Made by a program: the position numbers and the translations under genes. The notes beneath the pieces are model-generated. The model had not been told where the DNA came from. It searched no databases and was given only the letters and a program-made list of their open reading frames with translations. A DNA stretch of 64,000 nucleotides, taken from Diospyros lotus. Taxonomy: Eukaryota; Streptophyta; Magnoliopsida; Ericales; Ebenaceae. The stretch covers positions 11,728,616 through 11,792,615 of the forward strand of contig NC_068338.1 in the NCBI RefSeq assembly GCF_014633365.1, read 5' to 3'. This document shows, piece by piece, positions 1 to 13,268 of the stretch (position 1 is its first letter; every line of letters begins with the position of its first letter).

Positions 1-1
1 A

Positions 2-641
2 AAATTTGCAGTTAAAGTGCTCAGCCTTACTTGTAGTGCATCTGGATATGAGCGTAATTGGAGCATTTTTAAGCATGTAAGTAACAACTGACATAGACTC
101 TTTACTTAGTTTTTTGTTTCAGATGACATATACTTAATAAAAATGTTTTGTATCAATTTGCAAATCCATAACAAAATAAGAAATAGGCTAGCTCAACAAC
201 GCTTGAATGATTTGGTGTTTGTAAAATACAATCAAGCATTGAAGTGTTGATATGATGCACGTGATCGCATTAACCCCATCTCTTTGAAGGACATAGATGA
301 TAGTAATGAATGGTTGATGGGTAGAATGAATGGATCATCAGATGAGGAAGAAGACTTTGTGTTTGAAGATAATTCTTTAACATGGAGTACTGTTGCTAAA
401 GCTGCTGGAGTTAAGAAGAGTGTCCATCACACTAGATCAGCCAAAGGAACAAGTGTTATGGCAAAGGGAAAGGAAAAAGTATCTTCTTCTCAGTCAAAGA
501 TTAGTACTCCTCTAATACTTAAGAGAGGAAGATATTGATTTTGAAGAAGAATATGAAGAAGAGGAAGACTATGGAAGTGACCAATATAATTTAGATGATG
601 ATGATGATCAAGAAGATCATCTTATGATTGATGATGATTGA
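2..641 (+). pseudogene. hAT transposase C-terminal fragment, broken
   Basis: Exon one (2-75) reads the conserved hAT C-terminal dimerisation block, including TCSASGYERNWS. An intron starting GTAAGT at 76 follows. The reading resumes near 161 with NRLAQQRLNDLVFVKYN and runs into the usual acidic tail, ending near 641 with a D/E-rich stretch. Three lesions are visible. The acceptor expected before the resumed frame reads TTTGCAA instead of TTTGCAG. A TGA stands at about 248-250, where an Arg codon is expected after KC. A frameshift near 528-538 separates the Ser/Lys-rich segment from the acidic end. The DDE catalytic core lies outside the window or is missing. It sits in what I infer is intron 7 of the minus-strand callose synthase. 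The family call is firm; function is lost. Confidence 0.8.
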
Positions 642-878
642 TGTTGGATGTTATTATTTTTGTGTTTATTTTCTTGAATTTTTTTGTTTGATTATGAATT
701 GTTTATGTTTGAATTTGATGATGAATACTTGTTAATTCATTATATTTTGTTTTTTTTCTTTTAATTTTCCTATAATTTATTAAATTATATTTTTTCTTAG
801 TGCACTTCGCCTCACGCCTCAAGCTCCAAGACCCCTTTGCGCCTTTGTGCGCTTTCCGCCTTTAATAACCATGGGGAG
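642..878. other. AT-rich flank and probable hAT 3' subterminal segment
   Basis: The sequence after the hAT frame is AT-rich up to about 798. A short C-rich stretch (799-870) follows, with repeated CGCCT and GCGC words and an ending TTTAATAACC. I infer this is the untranslated 3' part of the hAT element. No TIR or TSD could be confirmed, and no gene is seen. Confidence 0.35.
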
Positions 879-1080
879 TGTTGGAAATCATATCAATCAA
901 TCATCTTGCTTCCCATGATTTTGGGATTATTCCTAAAATTATGGCTCGACTCTTGTACATATTTAATTCCAGTTGTTTTGCTTCCTATTTTATTCTTTCT
1001 TATTTTGTAATTCTTCTCTTGTATATAAAGGGCGATTAACCATGCTATAAATATATGTAAAAAGGTAACGCAGGAATCCA
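879..1080 (+). mobile_element. Truncated copia-type LTR
   Basis: A purine tract (ATGGGGAG) is followed directly by TGTTGGAAATC, the usual PPT/LTR junction of a Ty1/copia element. A TATA-like TATATAAAGGG lies at 1021-1031, as expected in the U3/R part of an LTR. No second LTR, primer-binding site or TSD is seen, so this is a remnant. It lies in the presumed intron 7 of the callose synthase gene, on the opposite strand. Confidence 0.5.
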
Positions 1081-1696
1081 AACTTCCCTAATAGCAATTT
1101 GGATACCGAAAACATTAAACCTTTCCCCCATTTTTACACATTCAAAGCTAACAATTAAACAAAATGGGGGAGAGGGCAGGGAGAACAGGGTTTTCCCATG
1201 GAAAGATAGCAACCCTTCCAAATTGTCATTTCACAGAAATCAGCCCTTTTGGCAATGCAGAAGAATAAGCAAAAAATGGAAACAACCAGCATATCACACT
1301 AAGACCAAAAGTTTTCCTACATGCCACCCACACTTCTTAACAGAAACATAAACCTTGTATACTCTAAAAAATGAACCCAGCAGAGAGGAGATATAAAACC
1401 AAAGCAGTGAATCTGGAAAAACTTTTTGGAAAAATCAGATGTTGAAATTTGACTTTTTGGAAAAATCAGATGTTAAAATTAATGCAATGGAATTAATTTG
1501 AGTTCAAATTGATTTCTCAAAAAATAATAGCAGTACATATCTACAGAGAAGAAACCAATGACAAGGAAAATTGTAGCATCCACAGAAAGGCAGCCATGCT
1601 TTTTGACTTTGGGGACAATAGAGATGTTGGTGGCATGTTAAATGTGATGGGCGTATAGCATGTCCTCCAATGAAGCATTTGTTTAATGAGACAAAC
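1081..1696 (-). other. Callose synthase intron 7, part without recognised element
   Basis: No exon, repeat or ORF is recognised. The sequence is ordinary AT-rich intron between the copia LTR remnant and exon 7. A short duplicated phrase, CTTTTTGGAAAAATCAGATG, occurs at about 1421-1440 and again at about 1452-1471. Confidence 0.5.
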
Positions 1697-1789
1697 CTTA
1701 GGTTGTTGATCCGGCTTTGGAAACTGCCGAATGTGCACATTTGCAAGTAACAGAATGAGGTGCTCCCTTTGATTTGCCACATTATCTTT
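1697..1789 (-). CDS. CALS3: Callose synthase coding exon 7 (last in window)
   Basis: 93 nt, 31 codons. The acceptor is TGCAG and the donor GTTTGT. It encodes [16 protein letters not shown] and [16 protein letters not shown]. The next expected exon is not found in 1-1696, so intron 7 continues past the left edge and is at least 1.7 kb long. Confidence 0.93.
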
Positions 1790-4700
1790 CTGCATGTTCA
1801 TTAATGATCTCAATATGCATGTGCACGGTGAACAATCAACATAGTTTTCACTTCAATATGTTCAAATAGATTTATTTAAAATACCACAATAGATGTCGTA
1901 AAACAACATGCAACATAAAAAAAAGTTATGTAACCTGGAAACCAAACATTGCTTGAAGCCAATCTAAGATATCTTCATCTTTCTTCTTCTTATAGTCCCT
2001 TGGCCATGGAAGACCTCTGGTGTTACGCAGAGCTAAAAGAGCAGCTTGAATCTACAAATTAAGCAACCAAAATACATACTTCTAACCATTATCAGAAAAA
2101 GATTCAAGCAAAAGAAAAAGAAAGCATCTGCATTCCAAACCATTAACAACTGCAAACAAACCTCTGGATATCTCATAATTGCCTGATTTGCACTATCAGG
2201 ATCAAGAGGAAGAATATTATAAGGAACATAGATCTGAGTCTTCTCTGCAACTTTATCATGAGTTTCCAATATCTGCACAAGGTAAATTATTATGCAAACA
2301 GCAAGTGCAAATCCCCTACTTGAAATCGCTATTCTCAGGCAACTGCTATCTATATGGTCATTCTAAGCATTGCCTTTTCAAGAAACCAGCATAGGAAATA
2401 GCACCTAATATAAGAAATTTTCAGTTAACCAACAACAAGAAATGCTTCAGAGAACAAGGAAGAATGGGTTGAGTAATCACCTCTCGATCAACTTCCACGG
2501 CCTGGGTTTGATTGACAGCCTTCAGGACCTCAAAGAGGACATTAGCAGTCTGGTATGCTTTTGTCAGCTGTGCACTACCAACAAGAAAATTTTTACCAGT
2601 CACAACAATAATAGAATAGCAAGTGCTAAGCCTGTTGCCTAGAGTTCATTTATGCCCATCAGAAAACTCACCGATCAGCTTTATCAGCAGCATTTTGCAA
2701 TGCTTGAATATATTTTTTGTAGTAATGCTGATAAAAGCTTTGCATCTCACGTGCATCACTTTTTTTAACTCTTCCCATCAGCGTCGGATCATTCTCCTGA
2801 GAAAATTTAAAGAAAGACCATTAACAAATGGGAAAATAATAATTATTAAGAAATTCAAAAAAATAATATTCTTTTAAGTTGGAAGCATCTTCAACAAATA
2901 GGAACTGATATACCCTGCAAAATAAGTGAATAGAGTGGATTAGCAAAAATAAGTGAAAGAATCAGAGGAAGGAGACTGCACCACGTGGCCAGGCAAGGAG
3001 CCCCTGAGCTCATGGCCGCAACCCGCCACGCAAGCGTGGCAACACCCTAGCGCATGCCCGCACCCCCGAGTGACCCTCACCCGAGAGTGGCCTATGCCCG
3101 CACTCCCCTGCGTAGTCCCGCGCGCGCACCCTCGAGTGACCCTCACTTGGGGGTGCCATGGGCGATCCCAGGTGCCTATGCCTGCTTTGCGCGCACCCTC
3201 ACCCCCGCGAAACCCGATCAAAGCTACCTCCGAGTTACTCGCCGAGAACACCAAATCGCCTGACACTTGGTAGCCTCTTCCATCACTATAAACAGAGGGG
3301 TCCCCCCCCCGTCGCTGTCACTCCCCCCAGGAGAGTCATCCATCGCTGTCGCTCCACCCCACGAGAGTCATCCATCGCTCCAAATAGTCACCCATCATTC
3401 GAATAAGCCACCCTTGTGCCATCCTTAGACAGTCTCCCATACATAAATTCATTGTTGTAATTCAGCAACAACAATTGGCATCGTCTGTGGAAAACCAACA
3501 AAAGGCCAAGAAACACTCGCTCATTAGGCATCAGAGGGTCTGTGTGGAGATCCTCACTCGCATCCTAACCGATATTCTTTCCAGACAGGTAATCCATCGC
3601 TCAAAGGGGTTATCCATCGCTATCATTCCACCCCGAGAGAGTCATCCATCGTAGTTGCTCCCCCGGAGAGTCATCCATCGCAATCGCTCCCCCCAAGAGA
3701 GTCATCCATCATTGTTGCTCCACCCTAAGAGAGTCATTCATCGCTCTAGATAGTCACCCATCATTTGGATAAGCCACCCTTGTGCCATCCTTAGATGGTC
3801 TCCCATACACAAATTCATTGTTGTAGTTCGGCAATAACAAGAACCACTGTAAAGCAATGTCCTTTAAGTTCAACAATGAAATTCTTAATACCACGGTGAC
3901 ACATAATTTCAGAGGTCTTCAAAAGACATTGTCATCTTATTAATGGATTATCTTATGTCACTTCAAATGTTGTCCAATTTATAGACAACATGGAAAAATA
4001 AGGGTTGATAATCATTTTTCCCAATTAGATATTGATGCCCCACATCAACTTGTTCATAGGGGTACTAATCCCCCACCCCACAAATCACATCAACATCAAT
4101 TGCACAATATCCTAACCACCTTAGGGTTGGTGGAACGTCATTCATAATGTCAATTGACTTCTAGCCCCTGTACAATTGCACCTTATACAAACTCATACAA
4201 AAGAACACGGCAAAATTTTACACCAAATGCCCTCACCTAACACAACCCTCTAGGAAGGGAATGGTGAGATAAAGTTTCAACACCATCTTTATATGAAAAA
4301 ATTTCACAAGGTGGCGGTAAATAAAGATAATTGATACAGTCATATCCCATCACATAGTTGATATGCTAAAAGAGACTTGTATAATATCAAAACAAGATTT
4401 TGCTCCCCCCCTCCCAAAAAAAAAAATAATCTTTTGGCCCTTTCTCTCAAACCTTTGTCTTTAGCACAAGTACATTGGACCCTCTTTTTGGAAAAAATCA
4501 TCCTACAGATCCTAGCATCCATCATGAATTTTCATTTAAATAGAAAACTACATTGAATTGAGATCTAACTAAAGTAAACCACCAGCAAAATGCAAAGTAG
4601 AAGAACAAAAAATCTAAGAGATGTGAAATACTAAAGAAGATGATAGAAACAAATAGAGAGAGAGAGAGAGAGAGAGCGCAAAGACTAAAATGTTGAGAGT

Positions 4701-7700
4701 ATATTGTGAACTAAACCTAAACTGAAGGGTGGCTAGTGTAAATTGCCAAAAATAAAATATTTACAAAATCAAGTCCCAAGGAAAATAAACCCCCATATCA
4801 TCATGTATTTGTGGGCCTCCATATAAACCATTTCTTCAAAGTTCCAAAGGAAAAATCTTGTGTAGATTTCCATGGAAAAACACTACCTAAAAGGCACAAG
4901 ATCATGCAAACCATTTCTAAAAAGGAAAAAAAGCACCATGTTTCATGCCTAGACCATTTGAGCAACAATAAGGAGATAAAAGGCCCCCTACTTCATCCCT
5001 AGATAAATGCATAAACTGTAGATCTATTAAGTGCATAGTCACACTTATACAAGAACATAGTTTCTACAAATTAAGTGAATCAATGTAGTCAAAAAGATGC
5101 TCAAAACAAAGGGCAAAATTTATTAAAGCTTACTCTTTCCAAGCGTTGAAGAAGCGCAGTTTTAAATTGCCGAACACCACGTCCACTAGAAGTGGGATCC
5201 AAACGATGAGCTTTCTCAAAGGCATAGAACCGACCTACAAGCAAAATATGAATGTTATGTTGCAAGATAAAGAACACATGGTAACAAACTAGAAACAACA
5301 AAGAAAAAGTTAGTAATAAACAAATAACAAAATCACAATTTGAACAAAGAAATAATAAGACAAGTTCTCATGAGAGAGAGAGAGAGAGAAGGCTTCAAAA
5401 TGTCAATTCTTCCCTATTCAATAGTTAGTCTTTTTAATATCACAAGAGTTTAGCCTAGATTTTAACTTTCATGTAATATTGAGAAAAACAAAGAGATAAG
5501 TATTTTTCCCCATTTTCTCAAGTTACATGTCCGCCTCTGAAGGTGCATTGACAATTTAACAATTCATTAAGTTCATTCTCATCATATTTGGGGAAGATTC
5601 ACAGCGTTTAGCTTTCATGTAAAGGGAACTAGAACCTAAGAAATGGTACAAGTCCCCTTTAAAGCAAACTAGGGTGAGACTAGAGTAGTCTTAGGGCAAA
5701 GGGGCAAATGAGAAATGGTACAAGTGCCCTCTAAAACAAACTTGGGTGAAAGTAGAGTAGCCACAGGACAAAGGGGCAAGAAGCAATGACAAAATCCCAA
5801 TTGGGTAACATTTTCAAGAACCAATACTATTAGTCTACCACTACTAGGATAGAACAATAAATCAAGACTTAATTCCACTAGGGCAGTTAAGACTACAACA
5901 ATATATCAAGACTTAATACTACTAGATAAGTCTTCTACAAAGATCGTATAACTGTCAACCATTTTATCTATGGTCATATCTTCTACAAAGATCGTATAAC
6001 TATCGCGAATCAAGGCAGAAAAATCAAGAAGATTTTCCATAAATCAAGGCAAGATACATCAAGAAGATCGACGGTAACATTCTATAAAGTTAAGGTTGCA
6101 AATTAGGTCTATATTTTTGTAAATAGGAGAATACTCAATTAGGAAATATCTCTCAATTAGGAGAGATTCACTAATCTATATATATGGTCATCAAGTAAAG
6201 GAACGAAGTGAGCAGTTTTTTTCCACATGGTATCAGAGCTTTAGGAAACCTTCCATAAAGCAACCTTTTTTCTAGTCTTCATTGCTGAGCAATTTCCGAC
6301 AGCCTTCATTGTTGCAACCGCACCTATTGATCTGTAGCTCTTTCTTATTCTTTTTTTAGCATTGTTTCTCTGTTCAATCAAGATGTCTACTCATGCTGGT
6401 GAGATTAGCTCATGTGATACAAGAGAAACAACAGCACTTTCAAGGATCCTACCTTCAAGAGAATTGCAACAGATTCATGCAACCTACAGATTAGACAGGA
6501 GAAATTACCTCAAATGGTCCCAACTAATCCGAACCATTTTGATAGGGAAAGGAAAGATAAGTCACTGTTAACGTGTGAAGATCAAGGAGAAAAGGAAAGC
6601 AGCATTCAAGAAGAAAAGGAAAGCAACCTTATGCGTCTACTTTTAGAATGCTATGCCTTTAAGGAAGTTTCTAAATTTTCTAAATCTTGTTCTTTTGGAC
6701 AGTTTCCTAATTTCAAATTAGGATACTTTCCCAATGTGTTTTATTGTAATCTTCATTCTTGTAATCTTTCCTAAGCTGTAAATATTCAACCCTATAACTA
6801 GGATTGTATGTGAATAAGACTTTATGATTTTCCATCCAATTTCACATGGTATCAAAGCCTAGGTTATGAGAGAATTCCGACTTTCATTGCCCTCCAGCAC
6901 TGTGTGCCTCTTTTTGGCCTTCATTACCATTCCCCTCAACTAATACCCATTGTTTTGCCTTCATTGCACTATTCTACTCCATTTATCTCTTCAAACATGT
7001 TAGAAATTTCTGAGATTGCTCCATCAATGCCCTTGGGAGAGACTAACACCCTTGATACTCCGACGGGAGGTCTACCTATTGGTGATCTACTTGAAATGCA
7101 CCAATCTTACCGGTTGGATGGACGAAACTACCTACAGTGGGCTCAGTTGGTAAAAACCTTTCTAAAGAGAAAAGGAAAGATAGATCACCTAACTACTCCA
7201 AGCCCCAATGCATTAGATCTCATATTTCAAGCTTGGGATATAGATAACTCCATGATCATGTCATGGTTATGGAATGCTATACAGCCGGAGGTTAGTAAAA
7301 ATTATATATTTTTATCCATTGCTAAAGACATATGGGAGACAATTAGGCGTACTTAATCTAAAGTCCAGGATGCTTCAGTTATTTTTGAGATCAAGATGAA
7401 ATTGAGTAGTACTAAACAAGGGGCCTTAACTATCACCAAGTATTACAACAAGATGAATGGGTATTAGCTAGAACTTGACCACTACCAAAACATTAAAATG
7501 GTATGTGGTAAAGATGCAGCCACTCTCAATTATATATTTGAAAGGGATAAGATTGTAAAGCTCTTGGTTGGACTCAACACTAAGCATGACCGAGTGAGGG
7601 CTCAAGTTCTTGGAAGAGAAAAGTTTCCATCACTCAATGAAGTTTTTTTCGTTATCTAGAGTGAGGAGAATAGCCATGCTGGGGGAGACCAGTTCTGAAG

Positions 7701-10700
7701 GATCTACCATGTTAACTAATAAAGGAGAGGGATCAAAGTTCAAATTCCAACAAGGAAGGGTTGTTGGGTAATCTAAGTCATAAGGGAAAGAAGGTTAAGG
7801 GTTTTTGAGGGTAAGCGATTGATGAGATAGGCTGTTGTGATTGTGAAAACAACTTGTATAAGATGAAAAGGTTTTGACATGTGATATGGATGAGAAGGAT
7901 AAGTGCTCTTGGTTTGTTTAGCATAGATACAGTTGTCACAACTCATGGGTAGTGAGAAGGGCATTATTGTAATAAGGTTGTAGTAGTTAGTAGGAGGTAT
8001 TTTGTGAGTTGTTAGGAGCACATAGGTGCTATTTTCAAGATTTCAGTTACTATTGAACAGTTTATAAATAGGCCCTAAAATGTAGAGAAATGCATGTTGA
8101 TGAATGAAGTGATTCTTGTCTCCCTAATTGGCTCTCTCTCTTGTTTCCTCTCTAATCTCTCCCTCTAACTCTCTCTTTGAATTCTCTCTCCCTCCTTTAA
8201 TTCTATCATCCAGTTTCTCTCCCAAATTCCAATCACAACCCCAGGTAACCCTAGGTATGTGACAACAGTGTTACCTAGGTATGTGACAACAGTGTTCACA
8301 CTGAAACAGAGAAGGATCTTTATTGCTACACAATTTTGGATACAATGATTTAAGATAAGAAAAACAAGGATGGCCAGGGCATTTATGCCAAAGCATTATT
8401 TTTTGTTGAAGAGAATGTGGCATTCAGATAGCATTTTGTTATGTTTTGCTTATGTTTTCATTCTAGTTTATGTTGTTGTTGCGTTAGTTTGTATTTGAGA
8501 CGGTAGCTCTTTCTTTCGGTTATAAAGTTGTATATATATACAGCTTATGTAATGTATTCAGAGTCTGATTTTTCGTTGAGAATAAAACTTAAGCACTGAC
8601 CCCTCTCTCTCTAGCCTCGATCTCTAATTCTCTATGCCCTAGGGTTTACCTTTTACATGGTATCAGAGCCAATAGCCTGCTAATGGCGTCTATTCACGAG
8701 AATCATTCCTTCTCTACCTCTCCTCCTGTTCGATCTACATCAAATGTTTCGTCTATGTCTCAATTCAATTTCACAGCGGTAACTAAAGCCTTCAGTTTCA
8801 TTTCTCTGAAACTTGATTCAAAGAACTATATTTTTTGGAAGGCTCAAATCTTAGCCACAGTCCGAGCCTTCGACCTCGTGTCATTCTTGAATAAAGCTTC
8901 TCCTCCTTCAAAATACATAACTGACTCCACGAGTGCTAATTCAAAGATGAACTCTGAGGTGAATCCAAAATATGTGAGCTAGCTTCAATCTACTCAGTTG
9001 CTTCTAGGATGGCTCTTCTCTACAATTACTGAAGAAGTGTTGGCACAAGTGATTCAATGCCAATCATCTGCCGAGATATGGCTTTATCTTGAAAAATTAT
9101 ATGCTAGACAAACTATTGCCAAGTCCTTTCAGTTAAAACAGCAACTGAGGTATGTTAAAAAGGAGAGTTTGTCAATTAATGACTAGTCTTGAAAACTAAG
9201 ACTGTAAGTCATTCACTAGCCGTTGTAGGAGAGCCTTTAAGTGATAATGAATTGCTTCTTGCTATTCTAAACGATCTAGATCAAGATTAGGATATTGTGG
9301 TGAGCTTGATAACATATCAGATGGACGATATAAATCTGGAAAATGTTCAATATTTGTTGCTTATGTATGAACAAAGATTGGCCGCTAAGAATGTGCCTCA
9401 ACCATCACTGCAATTTGAGTCGATGTCATCTAATATAAATGTTAATGTGGCTTCACATCAAAGTAGTGGAAATTTCGGTTATAGTCGAGGCGGATATACA
9501 TAGCGAGGAGGAGGTTCAGGATTTACAGGAGGTAGAGGTCGAGGCAGGTCTTCAAATAGAAAATTCTATTGTCAGTTATGTGGTAAACCAAGGCATTACT
9601 CGAGTGAACAATCAGACTACTGGAAATTTTACTGGTGGTAGACCTACTAGAAACTTTAATACTAGAAATCAATTTGATTCAGGTGCTTACATGGCAACCA
9701 CCTTTAGTGATTCTAATGGAGCCTACACTAATAATAATGGTTTAATGACAGGCTCATAGTTTCATGGCTCTCCAAATCAGTTTATTCCTTCACAATCCTC
9801 TCAGTTTATTTCTCCTCAATCATCTCTTTCTGATCCAACCTGGTTTGTGGACTCAGGAGCCACAAATCATATTACTTCGAGCCTGAATAATTTTTCACTT
9901 CACTCACCTTATCATGGTGGAGAAAAAGTCACTATAGGCAATGGTAAGCAGTTGCCAATTACTCATGTTGGTTCAGGCGTGTTAAATACTACTTCAAATT
10001 CTTTTCTTTGTATCCATAATGTTTCTTCATGTACCCAGTATACATAAAAATCTTCTCAGTGTTTCTCAACTCACTACAGATCATAATGTGGTGGCTGAAT
10101 TTTATTATAATGTCAGTTTTATTAAGGACAAAGGATCCGAGGCAATTCTTCTACGAGGACATCTTAAGGATGGGCTATATCAACTAGTTCCAGCATCTTG
10201 CTTCGCTACAACCAACACTCCAGCCCACTCCCTAGAGCCATTTTCAGTTCCTTCAGCTGTTACCTCGTCTAATTCGTGCAATACTATCAGAACATGTAAA
10301 GGACAGTATTCATTTGTTCATGGACTGTCAAAAGATGTTTGTGTAGCTCAAAACACTAATAGTTGCCAAGATTGGCACAATAGATTGGGTCATCCTTCTT
10401 TGAATGTACTACAAAAAGTATTGAATAAAATTGGAATTTCCTATTCATCTTCCAGTTTGTCTTTTTGTGATTCTTGCAAAATAGCTAAGTTACATCAACT
10501 TCCTTTTGCTTCTAATGAGATTACTGTTGTTCATCTCTTACAACTTGTTTATTCTAATCTCTAGGGACCAACACCTATGTTGTCTATGGAAGGTTTTCGA
10601 TATTACATCATTTTTGTAGATGCTTACCCTATCTTCATAACAATGGCATTCAGCCTAGATTTATATGCCTTCACACTCATCAACAAAATGGGATTGCTAA

Positions 10701-13233
10701 AAGAAAGCATAGGCATATAGCTAAAATGGGATTGACTCTGTTAGCTCATGCTAAAATGCCTCTAAAGTTTTGGGTAGAAGCTTTTCTTACTACTGTTCAT
10801 GTGATCAATCTTCTACCTTCCACCTCTATTCAATCTCAAGTTCTTTTTGAATTGTTATATCAAAAACCTCCTAACTATCATCTGCTCAAGCCTTTTGGCT
10901 ATACATGTTTTCCATTGCTCCGACCTTATAACAAACATAAATTTGAGTTTCACTCAACCAAGTGTATCTTTATTGGATATAGTTCCATTCAAGCTAGTTA
11001 CAAATGTCTACATCCATCTAATCGCATCTACACTACTCGGCATGTTCAATTTAATGAACAAGACTTTCCTTATTTGTCTATCTTTTCTTCATCTCCTAAT
11101 ACTGCTGAATTGTCTACAAATTTCAAGTTTCACAGTCCTACTACAGAGTTTCTTCATCCTATTGTTTCTCCTCCTATTGTTTCTTCTTCTTCTTCTGATC
11201 AGTGCCCCGTAGTTGCTCCTTCTCCGCGTCCAGTTCTGAATGCATCAGATAATTTGCCTTCTGCCACCACACCATCTTCTTTGCCTTTTGCACCTCCTGC
11301 TCCACCTATCTCAAAGATTTCTAAAAATAAAGCTCCTCCAGCCCCATCAGTTCACCCTATGCTTACTCGGTTTAAGTCCAGACAACTTGTTCACAACTCT
11401 CCTCATGCTTTAGTGAGCTCACTTGAGCCAACATCTGTTAGTGAGGCTCTTTTAGACTCACGGTGGATTAAAGCCATGGAAGAAGAATACAATGCATTAC
11501 AAAAGAATCACACTTGGGAGTTGGTTCCCTATACTGCTGATATAAATCTGGTTGGAAGCAAATGGATTTTTCAGGTAAAGTTTAAACCTGATGGGTTTGT
11601 TTTAAAGTATAAAGCTATGTTAGTAGCCAAAAGTTTCCTACAAAATCCAAGTATCGACTGTGTTAAAACGTTTAGTCCAGTGGTTAAGGCACCCACAATT
11701 CGGGTTTTGTTTTCTCTAGCTGTGTCTTTTGGCTAGGAAATTCAGCAAATGGATGTGAACAATGCATTTTTGAATGGTGATTTAGTTGAAATAGTGTATA
11801 TAGCACAACCGGAAGGATTTGTGAATGTTTCAAAACCCACTCATGTTTGTCATTTGATAAAATCCTTGTATGGATTGAAACAAGCTCCTCGAGCTTGGTA
11901 TAATAAGTTGAAAGAAGCCTTAATTAGCTGCGGTTTTGTTCAGTCAGCTGCAGATGCTTCTTTGTTCATAAAACGAACAGCAGATTATGTGTTATTTGTG
12001 CTTGTATATGTTGATGATATACTTCTTACTGGCTCTAGTTTTGTTGCTCTTCAGGCTTGCATTCATGATCTTGATTGTCAATTTGCCTTGAAAACTCGAG
12101 GAGCTGTCAACTATTTCCTACAGGCTACAGGAATACAGGTGGTCTTTATCTTACTCAAACTAAATATGTTGGGGATTTATTGAAGGCTGGTATGGAAGAT
12201 TGTAAGCCGTGTGACACACCTATGAATGATGGACTTTCCTTAAGTGATGAAGGCAAAGATCTTCTTAATCCAGCTCTCTATCGAACCATTATAGGCTCAC
12301 TACAATACTTGACATATACAAGACCTAATATTACATTTGTTGTTAATAAGTTGAGTCAGTTTCCCTCCAAACCTAAGAGTCAACACTAGTTGGCTTGCAA
12401 AAGATTGCTTCGGTATATAAAGGGGACAGCTGGTCTTGGTTTGTTTTTCTCATTCACACCTGGAAATTTGGGTCTAATCGTTTTTACCGATGCTGATCAT
12501 GCTAGGTGTAAAGTCACTAGAAGGAGTACTAGTGGATTTTGTGTGTGTATCTTGGTCAAAACCTTATTGTTTGGGGCTCTAAAAAGCAATCAGTCATTGC
12601 ACAATCTGTAGGGGAAGCTAAGTATAGATCTGTTGCTTTGGGTGTGATGGAACTTCTATGGCTTAAATCTTTGTTTGTGGAGTTGGGTTATCCAATTGTT
12701 ACCACTCCAATTCTTTGGTGCGATAATTTAGCAACCAAAAGCATGGCTGAAAATCCTGTTTTCCACTCAAGAATGAAGCATGTTGGTGTTGATGTGCATT
12801 TTGTTAGGGAAAAGGTTGAAAATGGTGAAGTAGAAATTCACTATGTCCCTACATCTAAACAGGTAGCTGATATTCTAACCAAGAGTTTACCTACAGACAG
12901 ATTTTAGATGTTATGCAGCAAACTCAGGCTTGCTTGGTCCCCTATTAGTACTGGTGAACAAAGGTGTAAAGCAATGACAGTATTTCACATAAATTTTTAT
13001 CTTAAAGAGCCGCTGAAGGAGCATGGTTTAAAGGGGAGTGTTGAAGAGAATGTGGCGTTCAGATAGCATTTTGTTATGTTTTGCTTCTATTTTCATTCTA
13101 GTTTATGTTGCTATTGCGTTAGTTTGTATTTGAGGCGGTAGCACTTTCTTTCAGTTATAAAGTTGTACATATATACAGCTTATATAATAAATTCAGAGTC
13201 TGATTTTTCATTAAGAATAAAACTTGAGCACTG

Positions 13234-13268
<35 letters not shown>

